This document shows positions 33,577 to 41,840 of a stretch of DNA of 64,000 bases, in pieces. The notes beneath the pieces were generated by a model. The model ran no database searches and was not told where the DNA came from. It was given only the letters and a program-made list of their open reading frames with translations. A program made the translations under genes and the position numbers. The stretch is from an uncultured Chromatiaceae bacterium (GTDB lineage: Bacteria > Pseudomonadota > Gammaproteobacteria > Enterobacterales > Alteromonadaceae), in contig CAMLRA010000004.1 in the NCBI GenBank assembly GCA_946482325.1, forward strand, positions 1-64,000, read 5' to 3'. The number at the start of each line of letters is the position of its first letter. Within the stretch, counting starts at the first letter, position 1.

Positions 33577-34026
33577 TTATTTCGCCGGTTTGACCGTACC
33601 GCTCCAGGATTTACTGACCACCCGCCACTGACCATCCACTTTCGTCATCGCCAGATAGTCCACCCCCAGCCATTGCGGATAATCCAGCATCACTTTGACC
33701 ACCGCGCCGGTGTCGGTGATATCAAGGATTTGGTATTGGCGGTGTCGCTGATCTTCATCAGCGGCAGGTTCAAAGCCTTTGGCCCACTCGGCGCCTGAGA
33801 CATTGACCACTTTTTGTTGTTTCTTCGAATAACCGACCACCACAGTATCCTGCAGGATCACCCGGTGTGCTTTGGCCGCATCACCTTGCTCAAATGCCTG
33901 CATCATCGTTTGCATCTGTTGGTCGATGGCGGCGTATTCAGCGTGTTGCTTGAGCGCCGGGTTGGCCGTAGCGGCAAAACTCAGGCTCAGGACAGCAGCG
34001 GCGCAAAAGGTAGTGAATGTGTTCAT
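33577..34026 (-). CDS. Secreted NTF2/SnoaL-like protein
   Basis: A 149-residue exported NTF2-fold protein. ATG 34026 follows AGGAAAA; the signal peptide ends at FAATA. The sequence shows the N-terminal helix YAAIDQQMQTMMQAFEQGDAAKAHRVILQDTVVVGY and the closing strands WLGVDYLAMTKVDGQWRVVSKSWSG, typical of the lumazine-binding/DUF4440-like group. It lies 33 bp after the DJ-1-like gene, probably in one operon. Function is unknown; such proteins often bind small hydrophobic ligands. Confidence 0.76.
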   Translation of the reverse strand: MNTFTTFCAAAVLSLSFAATANPALKQHAEYAAIDQQMQTMMQAFEQGDAAKAHRVILQDTVVVGYSKKQQKVVNVSGAEWAKGFEPAADEDQRHRQYQILDITDTGAVVKVMLDYPQWLGVDYLAMTKVDGQWRVVSKSWSGTVKPAK

Positions 34027-34059
34027 AGGTATTTTTCCTTTTATGATTAAAATCAATGC

Positions 34060-34854
34060 TTAATTCTTGGCTGTGGCTTGCTGCTGTTGCAGGATCTGCA
34101 CAACAGCCCGCGCCACCAACGGCGCCGACGGATAGTTCTGGCCTGTGACTAAACGGCCATCGACTTCGATATAGGGTTTTTCCGGGTCCGGCGCTTTAAA
34201 CAAACCACCATGGGCTTCGATGGTCTGACGCATGGCAAAGGGCAGGTGCGGGAAATATGCAGCGGTTTTGTCTTCATGGTCTTCCGGATAACCGGTGACC
34301 CGTTTACCGGCCAGCAGATACCGACCATTACTGAGTTTGATGCGGACGATACCGGCAGTGCCGTGACACACCGCAGAGACCACACCGTTGTGTTCTTCAT
34401 AGATCTGCCGGGTGATGCGTTGCAGGCCGGCATCCTCTGGCACCTGATACATCGCATTGCTGCCACCGACGTAATACACAGCACGATAGCGGCTGGCATC
34501 AATCTGGTCCGGCGTCAGGGTTTGGGTCAACCCCGCCATAATGCGCTGATCTTGCAGACGTTCGGTTAGACGTGGCCCCAGTGCTTTGGGATCGATGGGG
34601 ACAGCACCACCGGCCGGTGAGACAAAATCAACAGCGAAACCTGCGCTGTGAAAGGTATCCCAGGCATGCACCACTTCCCCAAAACTAATCACGGCAGGTA
34701 AAGTGGAATTACCATGAAAAGGCTGGCTGGACAGCACAAATAACACCCGGCCGCTGGCACTTTGTGTGGCATCTGTCGGGGCCGCCTGCACTGTATGCAG
34801 CAGGCCACAATAAAGCAGCCCTATCAGCAGTTGATAACATTTTCTCCAAATCAT
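34060..34854 (-). CDS. Secreted DJ-1/PfpI-family protein (type 1 glutamine amidotransferase-like)
   Basis: A 264-residue DJ-1 superfamily protein similar to the Hsp31-like group, but exported: starting at ATG 34854 (GGAG nine bases upstream) gives a signal peptide ending near HTVQA. The nucleophile elbow is VVSAVCHGTAG with the catalytic Cys, and FGEVVHAWDTF supplies the conserved Glu. The VYYVGGSNAMY segment precedes it. Family members remove glyoxal adducts or act as chaperones or proteases; which applies is unknown. An in-frame ATG at 34869 lies inside a hairpin loop described separately. Confidence 0.83.
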   Translation of the reverse strand: MIWRKCYQLLIGLLYCGLLHTVQAAPTDATQSASGRVLFVLSSQPFHGNSTLPAVISFGEVVHAWDTFHSAGFAVDFVSPAGGAVPIDPKALGPRLTERLQDQRIMAGLTQTLTPDQIDASRYRAVYYVGGSNAMYQVPEDAGLQRITRQIYEEHNGVVSAVCHGTAGIVRIKLSNGRYLLAGKRVTGYPEDHEDKTAAYFPHLPFAMRQTIEAHGGLFKAPDPEKPYIEVDGRLVTGQNYPSAPLVARAVVQILQQQQATAKN

Positions 34855-34857
34855 CGG

Positions 34858-34889
34858 GTAAAGCTCCATTGGTTAAAGGAGCCTTTACC
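34858..34889 (-). promoter_or_regulatory. Overlapping hairpins at the DJ-1-like start; possible translational switch
   Basis: On the minus-strand RNA, GTAAAGGCTCC (34888-34878) can pair with GGAGCTTTAC (34867-34858) with one bulge, hiding the GGAG ribosome site. The same upstream segment can instead pair with CCTTTAACC (34879-34871), which would free the site. The two structures exclude each other. As DNA, the second also reads as a palindrome that a regulator could bind. Confidence 0.35.
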
Positions 34890-34904
34890 TTAAACAGAAG
34901 TTAG

Positions 34905-35960
34905 TTAACCTACTGTCTTGTCAGCGGTTTCCGTACTACTGAAAGCTGTTTTAGCAGTCAGATGACGCTCGCGAAACGCAGCGGGGGTGCATGCATTGGC
35001 CTTTTTGAACGCGGCATAAAAGGTTGACAGCGACTGAAAGCCGGCCGCTTCGGCGATAGCTTCCAACGTCTGATCCGGCTGTTGCAGTAACAGCCGCTCG
35101 GTCTCTGCGACACGCAGCCGGGCGATATATTGTTTAAACGAGGTGCCGTTATTGTCATTTAGTAACTGCGACAGCCGCGCCTGCGGCAAACCACAGCGGC
35201 GGGACAGGCGCGCCAGCGTCAGGCCGGGGTCCAGGTAGAGTTTTTCCCGCGCCATCAAATCAGCCAAAGCCTGCAGCTCGGCGTCAGCCTCAGCGGCCGG
35301 AATGCGCCGGTCCTGATAAGGCTCGACTGGCGCTTCTCCCTGGCGCCAGGCCCAGCCGATGGCGACACACAGATACAGCACAAAAGAAAACGATAAAGCA
35401 CCGACGATATAAGAAGTAAACCCAGAAGTGAAATAAGCCAGCCAAATCAGCCACAAACCACCGTGCACTGCCAACAACAACCAACGCGCACTGCCTGCGG
35501 GTAAACACCTACGCTGTTGCAACAATAACACTGTGCTGATGAGCAGATACACCAGCCACAGCCAGTTTACGGTACTCACAATAGGGCCATGCCAGATGGA
35601 TGCGTGCGCGGCATAAGGCCACAACAGATTCAGCGCCAGCGCAATCAGCCCTAGTGCACTGGCGTGCCAGATTTCAATGCGGCCAAGCGTCGGTGTCAGG
35701 CTGGCGCGGGTATAAAAATATAATGCCGGGCCAATCAGTAAACACGCCGTCAGACCAGCCTGCATCACGGGTGCCGGCGTATCCGGCAGAAAATAAAACG
35801 CCACCGATTTACCGGTGCGCACACTGACCATCAGGATCAACACCGCCAGCGCCCGTTGCGCCAGAGCAGATGTGCCGGTCAGCCACAAATAAAGCGCCAG
35901 CGCTACGCCATTAAAAGCGCCGAGCGCCGAGAAGAAAAACAACAGATGGTCGTTAAACAT
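34905..35960 (-). CDS. Membrane-embedded AraC-family regulator
   Basis: A 351-residue regulator in which about seven transmembrane helices (residues 5-210) replace the usual soluble sensor domain. The AraC-type double helix-turn-helix follows (about 235-335): LARLSRRCGLPQARLSQLLNDNNGTSFKQYIARLRVAETERLL and IAEAAGFQSLSTFYAAFKKANACTPAAFRERH. Such 7TM-AraC proteins sense a signal at the membrane. It lies 50 bp upstream of the DJ-1-like gene on the same strand, so it probably belongs to that operon and may control it. Confidence 0.88.
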   Translation of the reverse strand: MFNDHLLFFFSALGAFNGVALALYLWLTGTSALAQRALAVLILMVSVRTGKSVAFYFLPDTPAPVMQAGLTACLLIGPALYFYTRASLTPTLGRIEIWHASALGLIALALNLLWPYAAHASIWHGPIVSTVNWLWLVYLLISTVLLLQQRRCLPAGSARWLLLAVHGGLWLIWLAYFTSGFTSYIVGALSFSFVLYLCVAIGWAWRQGEAPVEPYQDRRIPAAEADAELQALADLMAREKLYLDPGLTLARLSRRCGLPQARLSQLLNDNNGTSFKQYIARLRVAETERLLLQQPDQTLEAIAEAAGFQSLSTFYAAFKKANACTPAAFRERHLTAKTAFSSTETADKTVG

Positions 35961-36008
35961 GGCCAGTCCTGTGCCGTGCTGGACAAAAAATGTTATTGAA
36001 TCATCCGG

Positions 36009-38144
36009 TTATTGCTGCGTTGTCGCAACAGGTTTTAACATTTTAATGTCACCTTCCATGGCATCCATTTGCGCGATGGTCAGGTCACCATAAGGCGTCA
36101 CATCAAAATGCCAAATCAGATTGCCGCTTTTCACCAGCTGCACCGGTTCAGCCGTTTTGTGTTGCGAGCCGCTCGCTATGTCAGTGAGCGCCAGCCGCCA
36201 GATATAGTCATGTTTTGACCAGTCCGACTGCCAGTACAGCTGATTGCCGCGGATGCGGATATTCTGCATCTGATGCGCTTGCTGCGGCTGCAGCTGCTGC
36301 AATAACTGCAGCTTTTCGCCATCCATTTCGACGCTTTGTGTCTGATACCAGCCAAGATTCCGGTGCACCAGCCAGCGCTGCTGCGCCGTGTCAAAATAGA
36401 CATTGTCAGCGGCCAACGCCTGTTGCCGCAACAACCGGCCCTGCAGGTTATAAAGCCGTAACGTCTGCCCATCAAAGGAAAATAACCGCTCATTGTCGAC
36501 CCAGCCGAGGTTCAATAACGTGCTTTGCGCCTGACTGGCAAACTGCAGCAAGGTATTTTGCCGGTCGTATAACACGATATCCAAATCGCGATTGGACAGC
36601 AGCATCGCTAAGTCAGGCCGCCATTCGAGGAAGTTCACAAAGTCGTAACCCTGATAATGCGACAGTTGCTGCACCCGGCCCTGGCTATGCAGATAGACCT
36701 CGCAAACGCCGCTGCGCCTGGACATAAACACGGTTTCACCGAGGCTGTTGCTGACCGGCAGATAATCGATACTGGAGGTGGAAAATACCGGCAGATTGTC
36801 TTTGTCACGGATATCCACCTGCCAGGCTTCGAGACCGGTAAAAAGCCGGCCACGCTGGTCGATGCCAAGGCTGGTAAACAGCCCCTGCGCCGTATTAAAT
36901 ACTGCATATTGCCGGCCGTCCGGCGCTTTGGCCAATAAAGACGTGTGTTTGGCATTGTCGTTGGTCACCATCACGCCTTGCGTTGGGTCAAAGGCAATCA
37001 GCCAGACCGGATAAGACCAGCGCAGCTTCACCTGCCCACTGATATCGATCAGCAGGCTCTGATGCCGGGCATCTTTGAGCAGATAAAACACTTCACCCTG
37101 CCAGCCTTTGACGGCACTGACCAGCTGTTGTCCGGGCTGTAATGGCACCGGAACCGGCACCCATTCGCGGGTGGCCGTGCGGTACAAATAAGCCAGCCAT
37201 TGCTTTTGTTGCTGCTGTTTTTGCTGCAGCACCAGCACCAGCTCTTCAGCGCTTTGCCAGACCGGTTTTTGCGCCTGCAAACAAGCCACGGGGTTGGCGA
37301 TATGGCTGACGGCGCCTGTGGCCGAGCGGATCTGCAGTTCACAGCTGTTTTCACGGAAATGCCAGAACGCCAGCAGTTTCTGACTGTCGTGCCAGGCCGG
37401 TTTGACGATGCGCTCACTAAAACGCTGCTGATACAACACCTTGCCGGCTTTGTCGCTGATTTCGAGGTGATACACATCTTTGATATAGGCCAACAGGTCG
37501 GCGACCGGGTGTGCGTCAACATCAAACTCAGTGCCAAGTGCATAACTGACGTCCTGCACTTCGTATTGCGGCGGCGCGGTCGGTTTGTCAGTGCCAAAAG
37601 ACGCCACGGCGCGAAAGCCGGCAATGGCTGCCAGCAAAACCAGGACGGAGCCATACAGCTGCCAGCGTGGCCAGGCTGATAGCTGCCAGCGGTGTTCGAG
37701 TCTGCTGGTTGGCGCTGTGGTGGCGACGAGAGTATTTGGTGTGGCGGGAGTCTCAGGTTCTGCCTTCGCCTGCGCTGTCGCTGTGACCGGGGCGATAAAA
37801 CAATAACCCTTTTTCGGAACAGTCTTGATATAACGTGGCTGCCGGCTGGCATCGTCCAGCAGTTTTCTGAGTTTGGTCAACAGCTGATACAGACTGTTTT
37901 GCTCAACCACTAAATGCGGCCACAGGCTTTGCTGCAAGAAGTCCTGGCTCAGCACCTCACCCGGCTGTTGCAGGAATAACAGCAACAACTCAGCGACTTT
38001 CGGCTCCAGTTTGCTCGTCGAGCCGTCCGGCACATACAGCAGCAAGTCCTGCGCCGGCTGAAATTCAAAATCAGCAAAACGCCAGATCACCGCAGGTGCT
38101 GCTCTGACCGAAGCTGAAGATGAAGGTGACAATGACGCTGACAA
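36009..38144 (-). CDS. CadC/ToxR-like membrane-bound winged-helix regulator
   Basis: A 711-residue one-component regulator. The N-terminal OmpR-type winged helix (about 20-118) includes LEPKVAELLLLFLQQPGEVLSQDFLQQSLWP and RYIKTVPKKGYCF. After a Pro/Thr-rich linker, one transmembrane helix (about 162-181) leads to a periplasmic domain of over 500 residues whose short beta blades (LLYLYRTATREW, LFSFDGQTLRLYNLQG, ..) suggest a propeller. The first codon in frame is a TTG at 38144 with a poor ribosome site, so the exact start is uncertain. It is divergent from the DUF5916 gene, its most likely target. Confidence 0.85.
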   Translation of the reverse strand: MSASLSPSSSASVRAAPAVIWRFADFEFQPAQDLLLYVPDGSTSKLEPKVAELLLLFLQQPGEVLSQDFLQQSLWPHLVVEQNSLYQLLTKLRKLLDDASRQPRYIKTVPKKGYCFIAPVTATAQAKAEPETPATPNTLVATTAPTSRLEHRWQLSAWPRWQLYGSVLVLLAAIAGFRAVASFGTDKPTAPPQYEVQDVSYALGTEFDVDAHPVADLLAYIKDVYHLEISDKAGKVLYQQRFSERIVKPAWHDSQKLLAFWHFRENSCELQIRSATGAVSHIANPVACLQAQKPVWQSAEELVLVLQQKQQQQKQWLAYLYRTATREWVPVPVPLQPGQQLVSAVKGWQGEVFYLLKDARHQSLLIDISGQVKLRWSYPVWLIAFDPTQGVMVTNDNAKHTSLLAKAPDGRQYAVFNTAQGLFTSLGIDQRGRLFTGLEAWQVDIRDKDNLPVFSTSSIDYLPVSNSLGETVFMSRRSGVCEVYLHSQGRVQQLSHYQGYDFVNFLEWRPDLAMLLSNRDLDIVLYDRQNTLLQFASQAQSTLLNLGWVDNERLFSFDGQTLRLYNLQGRLLRQQALAADNVYFDTAQQRWLVHRNLGWYQTQSVEMDGEKLQLLQQLQPQQAHQMQNIRIRGNQLYWQSDWSKHDYIWRLALTDIASGSQHKTAEPVQLVKSGNLIWHFDVTPYGDLTIAQMDAMEGDIKMLKPVATTQQ

Positions 38145-38331
38145 ATCACACTCTGCTGTTTGTTTGCAGTACCCAAGGTACCGGGCTGATGATGTAGCTG
38201 ATCCTCAGGCGACCACCGCTGAAAGTCAATGCAACAAAGACTTTACACAGCATTCTTCAGAAAAAAATCAGAAAAATCAGCCCGCCAACCTGCTGCAATG
38301 CCGGCCTGTTTTCATTTTTTGCTGAGCCCTT

Positions 38332-40623
38332 ATGCATCTGTTCGCACTTCCACTACAAAAGACACGCCTTTCCTGGTTGTTTATTGCCGCCCCGCTGCTG
38401 AGCCTGCCCGGCATCAGCGCCGCCACTACTCCGAATAGCGCGCCGGATATCATCATCGACGGCCGTTTTGACGAACCGCAGTGGCAACAGGCGCAGCAGT
38501 TCAACACTTTGTATCAGGTGGTGCCAGCCAGTCGCAGCACGCATCAGGACAAAGCACAGGTGCGGATGTTCAGTAACGCCGACGGCATCTATGTCGGTAT
38601 CACCAACTTGCAGCCAAAAGGCGCACGGCAAAAACAATACAACCTGCAGGACGCTTTTATGCAGGCCGACTTTAACAGCATCATCGTCGATTTCGCCGGC
38701 GACGGCAGCGCCGCCTATTTGTTTTCGATGACACTCGGCGGCGGTATTCAGGATTCGGCGATGACGCCGCAACTGACCACAGACGAAGACTGGGACGGCA
38801 TCTGGCAAGTGGCGCATATGGAGACCGAGCAATATTGGACCAGCGAATTCTTTTTACCCTGGAGCTCAGTGTCGTTTCGCCACCGTGTGCAGGCCGACGG
38901 CCAGTCGAAGATTGGCGTGTCGGTGCAACTCTATGATTTAGCCAAAAATCATGTGTACGGCACTCAGGCCCAAAGCCTGGCACACAGCGATTTTTATCTC
39001 GGCATGCCAACACTTGCCGCCGAAGTGCCGGCTCAAGCGCACTGGCAGGTGCTGCCTTATCTGACCCAGCAATATGATGCGTTGAAGCAACAACATAACA
39101 CTGAAGCTGGCCTCGATTTGATTTACCAACCGGCCCATCACCAGCAAATCAGCCTGGCGCTGAACCCGGATTTTGGTCAGGTTGACAGCGACGAGCTGGT
39201 GCTCAATTACAGTAATGTCGAAACGCTGTATACCGATAAAAGACCGTTTTTTACCCAGGACCTGAGCCTGTTCAGTACCTTGTCGCTGAACGACAGCCAG
39301 ATGATCCACACCCGGCGCATTGGTGCCGGCAGCGACGACGGCAGCACTTTTATCACGCCGATCGACGCAGCCGTGCGTGCCACCCATCAGGGCGAATCGA
39401 TCAATATCGGTGCTTTTGCCGTGCAGGAAGATTCGCTGGCATCAGACGCCGGCAAAGCCTTTTACGCCGCCCGCACCACCTGGCGGAACGAACACTGGCA
39501 AAGCGGCCTGCTGGCGACCCGCACCGAAAGGCCGGGCCTGCAGCGCGAAGCCGATACCCTGACCTGGGACAGCCAGTATCAAAGCAGCAGCTGGTCCTTT
39601 CAGAGTGCTTTGGCGCAAAGCGTGATCCGCGAGCAGCAGGATGCGGATAGCAACGAAACCGGCATGGCCGTGTTTGCCAGTGGCAAATATCAGTTTACGC
39701 CACTATTTGACCTCGGTTTTGAGCTGCAACGGCTGGACGATACATTTGATAACAATGATTTAGGTTATATGCAGCGCAATAACTGGCGCGAGCAGGCCCT
39801 GCTTGGCAGTTATGCCGTGAGCCCCGACTTTGCCGGCCTGAGCCGTTTAAAACACAAACTGCGGCTCAGTTACCAAACCGACGACAACGGCTTAAAACTT
39901 GCCGCCAAACAGGATTATTTGCTGGCGCTGCTGCACGGTAACGGCGCCCAGACGGAACTGCAGCTGGTGTATCAAACCGCTGGTTGGCAGGACAATATCG
40001 GTTATGGCAGTGAGGCTTTTGCACTGCCCTCCGCCTGGAGCCAGCGCCTGATGTATATCAGCCCTTATGTCGGCAAGCTGACCTGGGCTGCCAGTATTCA
40101 GCTGGATGAACAAGGATTTGATGGTCTGGCACGCCAGTTTGGCCTGGACCTGACCTGGTTACCGCATGCCAACTGGACAGTGAATTTTAATAACTTTTAC
40201 CGCGAAGGTGACGGCTGGCTGATCGGCAACCAGCTGAATCAGTTCAGTAGTTACGACAGTGAGTTATTCGCCAGCAACTTTAAAGTCGCTGGCCTGCTCA
40301 GCGACCAGCTGGAATTTGGCCTGCAGTTACAATGGGCCTTATTGGAAGCGCGCAGCCAGCAGATTTGGCAAATTCGCCAGCGTCAGGTCTATGTCGATAA
40401 CAACACGCCGGACAACAGTTTCAACGACCAACGCCTGACCGCCCAGTTTAAGTTGCGCTACAAAATCGGCGCTTATTCCGACCTGTATCTGGTGTACAAC
40501 CGCGGCGGCGCTTTATACACGCCGGGGCAACAGCCGCAAGAAAGCTGGTTGCCGGCGGTTGCCGACCTGTGGCAAGCGCCAAATCAAAGCCTGTGGACAG
40601 CCAAAATACGGTATGCGTTTTAG
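38332..40623 (+). CDS. DUF5916 outer-membrane protein with N-terminal CBM9-like domain
   Basis: A 763-residue exported protein. The signal peptide ends near GISAA. Residues of about 38-200 form a CBM9-like beta-sandwich with the opening motif IIIDGRFDEPQWQQA, then DFNSIIVDFAGDGS and WDGIWQVAHMETEQYWTSEFFLPWSSVSF. The DUF5916 region follows (LNPDFGQVDSDELVLNYSNVETLYTDKRPFFTQD) and runs into an amphipathic barrel ending KIRYAF. Roles of this family are poorly defined; it is often linked to outer-membrane assembly or substrate binding. It starts 187 bp from the divergent CadC-like gene. Confidence 0.83.
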   Translation: MHLFALPLQKTRLSWLFIAAPLLSLPGISAATTPNSAPDIIIDGRFDEPQWQQAQQFNTLYQVVPASRSTHQDKAQVRMFSNADGIYVGITNLQPKGARQKQYNLQDAFMQADFNSIIVDFAGDGSAAYLFSMTLGGGIQDSAMTPQLTTDEDWDGIWQVAHMETEQYWTSEFFLPWSSVSFRHRVQADGQSKIGVSVQLYDLAKNHVYGTQAQSLAHSDFYLGMPTLAAEVPAQAHWQVLPYLTQQYDALKQQHNTEAGLDLIYQPAHHQQISLALNPDFGQVDSDELVLNYSNVETLYTDKRPFFTQDLSLFSTLSLNDSQMIHTRRIGAGSDDGSTFITPIDAAVRATHQGESINIGAFAVQEDSLASDAGKAFYAARTTWRNEHWQSGLLATRTERPGLQREADTLTWDSQYQSSSWSFQSALAQSVIREQQDADSNETGMAVFASGKYQFTPLFDLGFELQRLDDTFDNNDLGYMQRNNWREQALLGSYAVSPDFAGLSRLKHKLRLSYQTDDNGLKLAAKQDYLLALLHGNGAQTELQLVYQTAGWQDNIGYGSEAFALPSAWSQRLMYISPYVGKLTWAASIQLDEQGFDGLARQFGLDLTWLPHANWTVNFNNFYREGDGWLIGNQLNQFSSYDSELFASNFKVAGLLSDQLEFGLQLQWALLEARSQQIWQIRQRQVYVDNNTPDNSFNDQRLTAQFKLRYKIGAYSDLYLVYNRGGALYTPGQQPQESWLPAVADLWQAPNQSLWTAKIRYAF

Positions 40624-40678
40624 TCCTGATGAAGAAACAGGACTTGCGCGGTACTGTCCATCGCGATGAATGCTGTAC

Positions 40679-40720
40679 AGCCAATCTGCTTGAATTTCTC
40701 TCAAGCAGATTGGCTGATTT
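40679..40720 (+). terminator. Strong rho-independent terminator after the DUF5916 gene
   Basis: A perfect 15-bp stem (AGCCAATCTGCTTGA at 40679-40693, complement at 40701-40715) with a seven-base loop is followed by GATTTTT. Confidence 0.88.
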
Positions 40721-40771
40721 TTCATTATTCATTCCGGCGTTCGCCGTATACAGTTCTCTCATTAGCTATTT

Positions 40772-40787
40772 AGACGTTTAGCCGTCT
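40772..40787 (+). promoter_or_regulatory. Two adjacent MetJ-type boxes upstream of mesX
   Basis: AGACGTTT (40772-40779) and AGCCGTCT (40780-40787) each match the MetJ consensus AGACGTCT at 7 of 8 positions and are contiguous and in register, as MetJ dimers require. A weaker third box (AGCTATTT, 40764-40771) precedes them. They lie 30 bases before the mesX start, fitting repression by S-adenosylmethionine-bound MetJ. Confidence 0.7.
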
Positions 40788-40816
40788 AACAAATGCAGAA
40801 AACAGGAGAACCACTG

Positions 40817-41809
40817 ATGGCCGCGCAGATCGACACGACAACCGACTTAACCTTTGGCATCCAACGCCAGCCGTTTAATGAAGATTACCAACCGGCGGAC
40901 CATACACGGCTAACCACTAACTTCGCCAATCTGGCGCGGGGCGAAGCGCGGCAGCAGAACCTTCGTAACACGCTGGCGATGATCAATCATCGTTTTAACT
41001 CGCTGGCGCATTGGGACAACCCGGCTGGCGACCGTTACAGCGTTGAGTTGGACATTGTGTCGGTGGATATTCATCTCGCCGGCGCCGCCAGCGCTTTTCC
41101 GTCGATTGAAGTGCTGCAAACCAGCATTCTGGACCACCAAACTTGTGAGCGGATCAAAGGCCTGGTTGGCAATAACTTCTCGTCTTACCTGCGCGATTAT
41201 GATTTCAGCGTGTTGCTGCCGGAACATAATAAAAACCAGCCGCAGTTCAGCATTCCGGCCGATTTTGGTGATTTGCACGGCCGCTTGTTCCGCCAGTTTG
41301 TCCGTTCCAGTGCCTATCACCAGCACTTTCACAAACTTCCGGTGATTTGCTTAAGCGTGTCGGATAACAAAATCTATCAGCGCAGCGCCAATCAGCACCC
41401 GGTGCTGGGCGTGGAATATCTGCCAAATGACAGTTCGTTGACCGAGCAATACTTCAAAAAAATGGGCCTGAACGTGCGTTATTTCATGCCGCACAACAGC
41501 GTCGCGCCGCTGGCGTTTTATTTCTTTGGCGACCTGCTGAACGACTACAGCAATCTGGAACTGATCGCCACCATCAGCACCATGGAAACCTTTCAGAAAA
41601 TCTACCGGCCGGAGATTTATAACGCCCACGCCGTGGCCGGGCAAAGTTATCAGCCCAATTTAACCAGCCAGGCGCATTCGTTAACCCGGATCCGTTATGA
41701 CCGCGAAGAGCGCAGCCAACTGGCGGTAAAACAAGGCAAATTTGCCGAACAGTTTTTTGTAAAACCCTATAAAACCCTACTGGAACAATGGGCTGCCAGC
41801 TGCGCTTAA
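40817..41809 (+). CDS. mesX: MesX (DUF1852), accessory protein of the folate-independent methionine synthase
   Basis: A 330-residue DUF1852 protein. ATG 40817 follows AGGAGAA. The sequence shows the DUF1852 features I know: an N-terminal FGIQRQPFNEDYQPADHTRLTTNFANLARG and the middle block FGDLHGRLFRQFVRSSAYHQHFHKLPVICLSVSDNKIYQR. MesX is required, with oxygen, for the MesD type of methionine synthase that works without methyl-folate. MesX may help to generate or transfer the methyl group; its chemistry is unclear. mesD follows after 31 bp and two MetJ-type boxes lie upstream. Confidence 0.86.
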   Translation: MAAQIDTTTDLTFGIQRQPFNEDYQPADHTRLTTNFANLARGEARQQNLRNTLAMINHRFNSLAHWDNPAGDRYSVELDIVSVDIHLAGAASAFPSIEVLQTSILDHQTCERIKGLVGNNFSSYLRDYDFSVLLPEHNKNQPQFSIPADFGDLHGRLFRQFVRSSAYHQHFHKLPVICLSVSDNKIYQRSANQHPVLGVEYLPNDSSLTEQYFKKMGLNVRYFMPHNSVAPLAFYFFGDLLNDYSNLELIATISTMETFQKIYRPEIYNAHAVAGQSYQPNLTSQAHSLTRIRYDREERSQLAVKQGKFAEQFFVKPYKTLLEQWAASCA

Positions 41810-41840
41810 CTTCTGGTTTTAATATTTAAAGGCATTGATT

